Origin: Dactylonectria macrodidyma
Taxonomy: Eukaryota; Ascomycota; Sordariomycetes; Hypocreales; Nectriaceae
NCBI GenBank assembly: GCA_020744425.1
Contig: JAGMUV010000010.1
Span: 2,046,001 to 2,110,000, forward strand
Length of the DNA stretch: 64,000 bases
Direction of reading: 5' to 3'
Made by a program: the position numbers and the translations under genes. Within the stretch, counting starts at the first letter, position 1, and every line of letters begins with the position of its first letter. Below are positions 59,688-64,000 of this stretch, one piece after another. The notes under the pieces were generated by a model that did not search any database, was not told the origin of the DNA, and saw nothing but the letters and a program-made list of their open reading frames with translations.

Positions 59688-60286
59688 TTAAAACAAATCG
59701 CTATCCTCATCTCCAGAGGTCTTAATTATAGCCTGATAGGTCCTTGCATTATGACCAGCGTTTCTACAAGTTCTACAGCGCCTTTCCCTCCGCATTACTG
59801 ACCTCCCTTGACCACTACTTCTCGACGATTCAGCTACTACTTATACTACTACTTGTACATTAATATCTCTCTGATCTATCTCACCCCTTCCCTTATCTAT
59901 AGTCATCTTCCCTCCTTAATGTAAGCGGGCTCTTTTTGCTCTATGCTGCTTATAAAGGGTCTTATTTGCCTATCGAAGGATCTAGTTCTCAGACTTTAAT
60001 AATGCTATTTAATGCATTATTTGCTTTATTCCTTTAGAAAATGACTTATGCGCTTTAAGGATAGATGCTAGAAAGCTACTCTAATGCTTTCTTACTTATC
60101 TTTTAAGGTATTCAGACTGCGAACTGGCTTTAAGCACTATCTTTAGGGTCTTTAAGACCTAAGGGTCAGGGAGGCTGACCTTCTCTATAGCCAGTATTAG
60201 AGTCCGTAGCTATATATTAAGCTTTGTGTTAGAGGTTACTAAGTAGTAGAAGTATAAGCTTATAGCTTATATAAGGATATTCTTAT
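59688..60286 (-). pseudogene. pogo/Fot-type transposase C-terminal remnant
   Basis: The minus strand, ignoring TAG/TAA codons, reads through a helical basic segment (for example KSFSKGIKQIMH, ENQILR, YKQHRAKRAR) to a zinc-knuckle-like tail RRCRTCRNAGHNART and a stop at 59688-59690. This tail is typical of fungal pogo/Fot DDE transposases. The catalytic domain is absent, cut off by the LTR that begins at 60287. Premature stops again sit at probable Gln codons. Confidence 0.6.
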
Positions 60287-60916
60287 TGTTGGAATATCAC
60301 TAACACCGCCAGGGCTAGCGCCAGGATCGTAGGCACCCACGTGTGTAGACCACAGCTAGTAACAGCTGTAAGGGCACGTGCAGGTGCCTCCCTGCTAGAT
60401 ATAGGGCCACTTCGTGGCCCTATTACCTAGCCTAGATTCTGTTCTTTAGACATCAAGTAAAACACCAAGTTAACCATCACGGTTTTGACGTCTCACCCGC
60501 CCGAAAGAGCAATTGCTATAACAGCAGGATACCTGAGTTATCCAACACTGATCAGTGGTTAACCTACCAGGTCCACCACTCAGAATACCGCAGATCAGCA
60601 AGGTTCATCAGAAGAGACAGCAGTTACGATATAGCTGGCTTCGGCCCATTACGCGCCAACAGCCCCTCACTATCGTAGCTACTGTGCTACCAGGAAACCG
60701 GTTCATCTAGCTCCCCGTCACTGGCCCAGCTAGATCACCGGCACCCTCATCCTAGCTCCCCTTCCAAGGCCCAGCTAGGCGCGTCCATCACGCACGACAA
60801 CAGCTGCTTCAACGGTTATATAACCACAGCAACAGCAGCCACCCGATCACAATCGACAAGACTACGGAGTACCATCGTCACCCAAGGACGTGGGAATCCC
60901 GGAGACCCTGACAACA
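60287..60916 (+). repeat. 5' LTR of the right-edge Copia-type element
   Basis: Begins TGTTGGAATATC and ends ACAACA, a TGTTG/CAACA inverted-repeat pair, about 630 bp long. The 3' LTR lies outside the window, so the right boundary is inferred from the terminal repeat and the ORF start 100 bp later. It is inserted within the pogo/Fot-type remnant. Confidence 0.7.
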
Positions 60917-61020
60917 AAGCAATAAGGGGCAGCATTAGCCCGATCAGGACTAACCAGCCACACCATCACATCATCAGTTTCATAAGGTTTCATAAGGTAC
61001 GCTAGCAAGCAATACCTAAG

Positions 61021-64000
61021 ATGACATCAGAGACGCCAGACAGCTCCCAGAGCAGCGACAACAGCAGTGGCGATACCCTCAAGGGGACGTCAAGGGGAAC
61101 GCCTATTCCCGAGGAATACCAGGACTTCATTGATCCAGCACTTTGGGGCAAACTCAACCTGCTAGATCTGGACGATGAAAGTAACCCACCTTCGGAACAG
61201 CACATCGGCTCCTTCATTCTCTTCAATGTAACAGCCTATAAGCGCCAGGGCTTGTACGGCCGTTACCTATGGGCCCGAGCCTATGATGACTTCGAAGAGT
61301 TTGAAGAACAGCACTTCCGGGTCAACAAGAAAGCCTGCAAGATACTAAGGTCGTTCATGCTAGAACAAGGTATATGGATGGGCACCAACCGCCAGGCCCA
61401 CGCCATCAACGTGGCAACCGCTTTACAGCAGTACCACGTATGGACAGACCTAGAGATCGAACAAACTGCTAGCAAATACCCCAGGTTCCTCAACAACCTC
61501 GACAAGATCCCCAGATTCAGGGAACACCTCAAGGAGGACCCAGCAGTCCTTGCGAAGGCAGCAGTCACAGCCCCAGTACGGCCACTGCAACTGCAGTTGC
61601 CAAGCCCCGAGAATACCACTCCACCTCCAGCCCCAGCTATACATCACCAGCAGCAGCAGCAGCTGCAGTATGACACCCCACGACATACAGCACCGTTAAC
61701 AGCAACTGACACACCCACGGAGCCAGATGTCCCTACCTCACGGCAGGTGACAGACCTCTCTAAGATGTACACCGACGACAACAAATACGGTGGCGACATA
61801 TATGACGTGTTAGAGAACAAGCTGCTGATTTTCCGGGACTTCTGCGGTAAAGTTTCAATTCCGCAGACGCAATTTTCACATGTATTCTCCCTGATGCTGA
61901 AGGGACGGGCATTACGCTTTTACTTCTCGAACCTCGCCCGGACCCGCCCAGTAATGCAGTTCACACACATGGTACAACAGACGTTACAGCACTTCGAGCC
62001 CGAAGAGATGCAGCAGACGTACCTGTCAGAGTGGCGGTCTATTACACTTGCGAAGATGATAACCGAGCACCCAGCAAAGTCAAAGAGCGAAGTCTTCGAG
62101 TTACTACTGGAAAGGATAACATTACTCCACAGCGCACTACCTACGGTCAGTGGCAGCAGAATTGCTCTCAAGGAGCAAATCATCAACGCCTGCTACGGCC
62201 AACCCGAGTGCGCCAACGCGCTATACCGACCTGCAGTAGATTGCGAGGGCGTTATCCAACAGATCCGCGGTTCTATTAAGCTAGCAGCGTCAACGCAGCA
62301 TTTCCATACCGCTGCAACGCTCCCTCAAGAACCCACCAGCAACCCAGTACAGTACTGGACGGACCGAACGTTCCGTGGCCAAGGGAGAGATACGAAGTAC
62401 GGCAACCGCGGCTCTAATCCCAGCTCCCAGAGCATGAAGTGTTACGTCTGCAACAAGCCCGACTGCTGGTCCACAAGGCATACAGCAGACGAACGAACAC
62501 AGGCCTACCGGAAATTCAGGACCAACAGGGCAGCCACCAGCACTTCGCAATCCTCCTACAAGGCGTTTTTAACGTGGCACGAAGGCCCTGAACCAACTGT
62601 AACGCTGTCACGCAGCGGCAGCCCTGATCTCGTACAGCAGTACTTCCAGGAACTCGCAGACAGCAGGAACAACGAGCCTAGCAGCGAAGAGGATGCTGCG
62701 TGGGAAGACTCCCAACAGTTCTTCACCAGCTACTTCACATCGACAACGACGATTGATGGCCCCGCCCTCGCTAACCAACTAGCTAATCAGGCAATGTACC
62801 ACGCCTTCACAGGCCGTCTCCCGACTGCTCCCACATATACGACGGAATCCGCATATGCATTTACACTGCAGGCCCGGTACAGAGACATTTTTCAGGGGAT
62901 ATTGCCAGACACAGGAGCTTCCGGTCTTTCTACTGCTGGCAACCAGCAGTTCATAGCACTGCAAAAACAGCTCCCAAGCCTAGCATTGAACCAGACAGCA
63001 GCAGGCTCCAAGATCACCTTCGGAGCCGGGCCCCCTACCTACTCCACAGGCACGATCGACGTGCCTACACCGCTTGGTCAGATGGTGTTTCACGTGGTGC
63101 CAGCAGACACGCCGTTTCTGCTCTGCTTAGCAGACATGGACCGCATGGGCATCACATTTGATAACCTGGCCAATGTCCTTCGAAAAGGGGCACTTACTGT
63201 ACCAGTCATCCGCAAATGGGGCCACCCATGGATGCTATTACAGCCAGAGATACCACTGGCGTTCAACCACCTGACAGAGGCCGAGCTACGTCGAGTACAC
63301 CGCCGATGTGGCCATCCATCCGTGCAACGCCTATATGACCTGCTATATAAAGCAGGCCACGACGTGGAAATCAACGCTATCAGAGCCCTCACGGACATCT
63401 GCAGCCAATGTCAGCTACACGGGACACCGCCTAACCGCTTCAAATTCACATTGCGCGACGACTACGAGTTCAACTACGAGATTGTGGTTGACGTCGTCAC
63501 CCTAGACGACGGCAAAGTGTTACATGTCGTGGATACAGCTACATCCTTTACGGCAGCCCGTTTCCTCCGCAGTCTATCAGCACAAGACACGTGGGACGCA
63601 CTGCGCCTATGCTGGATAGACGTTTACCAAGGACCCCCTGACTGGATCGTTTGCGACGCCGGCACCAACTTCCACGCCGCAGAATTCAAGGCGGCAGCAA
63701 GAGCTGCAGGAATCAGCGTCAAGGAAGTGCCTATTGAGGCACATAACAGCATTGGCAAGATCGAACGAGCCCACCCTGCACTACGGCGAGCCTACTATAT
63801 CATCAGATCAGCAGACAATACCGTGTTACCAGAGAGCGCCCTCCAGATGGCCGTCAAAGCTATCAATGACACTGCTGGCCCTAACGGCCTTGTGCCTACA
63901 CTGTTGGTTTTTGGCTCCTACCCACGGATAACCGAGGATTCACCACCCTCACCATCTAACGTGCGGAGGGCTGCAGCAATTCACAAAGCAATGAAGGAAC
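61021..64000 (+). CDS. Copia-type Gag-Pol polyprotein (partial, runs off right edge)
   Basis: The ATG at 61021 opens at least 993 codons with no stop. Gag occupies about residues 1-470 (Q-rich stretch near 210-215). A zinc knuckle of Cys-Cys-Cys-His order, CYVCNKPDCWSTRH (474-487), follows. The protease active site is DTGAS with Asp630. The pre-integrase segment LRRVHRRCGHPSVQRLYDLL precedes an integrase core with Asp824, Asp879 and Glu915 (DD35E spacing, HNSIGKIERAH). RT and RNase H should lie to the right. The order protease-integrase before RT indicates Copia-type rather than Gypsy. Every catalytic residue seen is intact. Confidence 0.9.
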   Translation, partial: MTSETPDSSQSSDNSSGDTLKGTSRGTPIPEEYQDFIDPALWGKLNLLDLDDESNPPSEQHIGSFILFNVTAYKRQGLYGRYLWARAYDDFEEFEEQHFRVNKKACKILRSFMLEQGIWMGTNRQAHAINVATALQQYHVWTDLEIEQTASKYPRFLNNLDKIPRFREHLKEDPAVLAKAAVTAPVRPLQLQLPSPENTTPPPAPAIHHQQQQQLQYDTPRHTAPLTATDTPTEPDVPTSRQVTDLSKMYTDDNKYGGDIYDVLENKLLIFRDFCGKVSIPQTQFSHVFSLMLKGRALRFYFSNLARTRPVMQFTHMVQQTLQHFEPEEMQQTYLSEWRSITLAKMITEHPAKSKSEVFELLLERITLLHSALPTVSGSRIALKEQIINACYGQPECANALYRPAVDCEGVIQQIRGSIKLAASTQHFHTAATLPQEPTSNPVQYWTDRTFRGQGRDTKYGNRGSNPSSQSMKCYVCNKPDCWSTRHTADERTQAYRKFRTNRAATSTSQSSYKAFLTWHEGPEPTVTLSRSGSPDLVQQYFQELADSRNNEPSSEEDAAWEDSQQFFTSYFTSTTTIDGPALANQLANQAMYHAFTGRLPTAPTYTTESAYAFTLQARYRDIFQGILPDTGASGLSTAGNQQFIALQKQLPSLALNQTAAGSKITFGAGPPTYSTGTIDVPTPLGQMVFHVVPADTPFLLCLADMDRMGITFDNLANVLRKGALTVPVIRKWGHPWMLLQPEIPLAFNHLTEAELRRVHRRCGHPSVQRLYDLLYKAGHDVEINAIRALTDICSQCQLHGTPPNRFKFTLRDDYEFNYEIVVDVVTLDDGKVLHVVDTATSFTAARFLRSLSAQDTWDALRLCWIDVYQGPPDWIVCDAGTNFHAAEFKAAARAAGISVKEVPIEAHNSIGKIERAHPALRRAYYIIRSADNTVLPESALQMAVKAINDTAGPNGLVPTLLVFGSYPRITEDSPPSPSNVRRAAAIHKAMKE

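Larger units (their letters stand above)
60287..64000 (+). mobile_element. Copia-type LTR retrotransposon, apparently intact, truncated by the window edge
   Basis: LTR followed by an uninterrupted polyprotein frame. GC content is normal and no RIP-like stop is present, unlike every other element in the window. It is therefore probably the youngest insertion. Confidence 0.85.

Noticed and set aside
1..64000. CRISPR arrays, tRNA, rRNA or bacterial operons
   Set aside because: No regularly spaced repeats, no tRNA-like B-box in a suitable context and no prokaryotic gene organisation were seen.

Overview
The window is nuclear DNA from a filamentous ascomycete (Pezizomycotina, probably Sordariomycetes). 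The evidence is short 49-114 bp introns with CTRAY-type branch points, a Zn2Cys6 regulator, a PDR-type ABC transporter, heterokaryon-incompatibility (HET) genes, and transposons carrying C-to-T/G-to-A damage typical of repeat-induced point mutation (RIP). No tRNA, rRNA, CRISPR array or bacterial feature was seen. All identifications come from reading motifs by eye; no database search was run.

Positions 1-24,300 hold a compact group that looks like the tailoring, transport and regulatory part of a secondary-metabolite or detoxification cluster. In order: acyl-CoA dehydrogenase (+), HSL-type esterase (+), small polytopic membrane protein (+), cytochrome P450 (-, five exons), short-chain dehydrogenase (+, four exons), secreted epoxide-hydrolase-like alpha/beta hydrolase (-), a small unknown protein (-), Zn2Cys6 transcription factor (+, multi-exon) and a 1462-residue PDR ABC transporter (-, six exons). 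No PKS, NRPS or classical terpene synthase is present, so a backbone enzyme, if any, lies to the left or is the membrane protein itself. A decayed second copy of the regulator's promoter and DNA-binding exons lies directly upstream of the ABC transporter.

Positions 24,300-41,160 are gene-poor and full of broken genes: a truncated NLR-like (DUF7708-type) gene abutting a GH3 beta-glucosidase C-terminal scrap, a nearly intact Rep/helicase Helitron with two in-frame TAG codons that appears to split a HET gene in two, and a second decayed HET gene.

Positions 41,162-58,233 are a nested transposon stack with target-site duplications readable at every level. A RIP-degraded Copia element (174-bp LTRs, TSD TATTT) contains a 547-bp solo-LTR-like insertion (TSD TATCT) and a chromovirus Gypsy element (408-bp LTRs, TSD TCTAG). 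The Gypsy is itself interrupted by an hAT transposon (17-bp TIRs, 8-bp TSD ATACCCAG). The Gypsy carries an accessory ORF on the antisense strand between its chromodomain and 3' LTR. That ORF has no premature stop, although gag-pol has about fifty.

Positions 58,234-64,000 hold a kelch/transmembrane gene fragment, a decayed pogo/Fot-type transposase tail, and, inserted in that tail, the 5' LTR and an uninterrupted gag-protease-integrase reading frame of a young, apparently un-RIPped Copia-type element that runs off the right edge.
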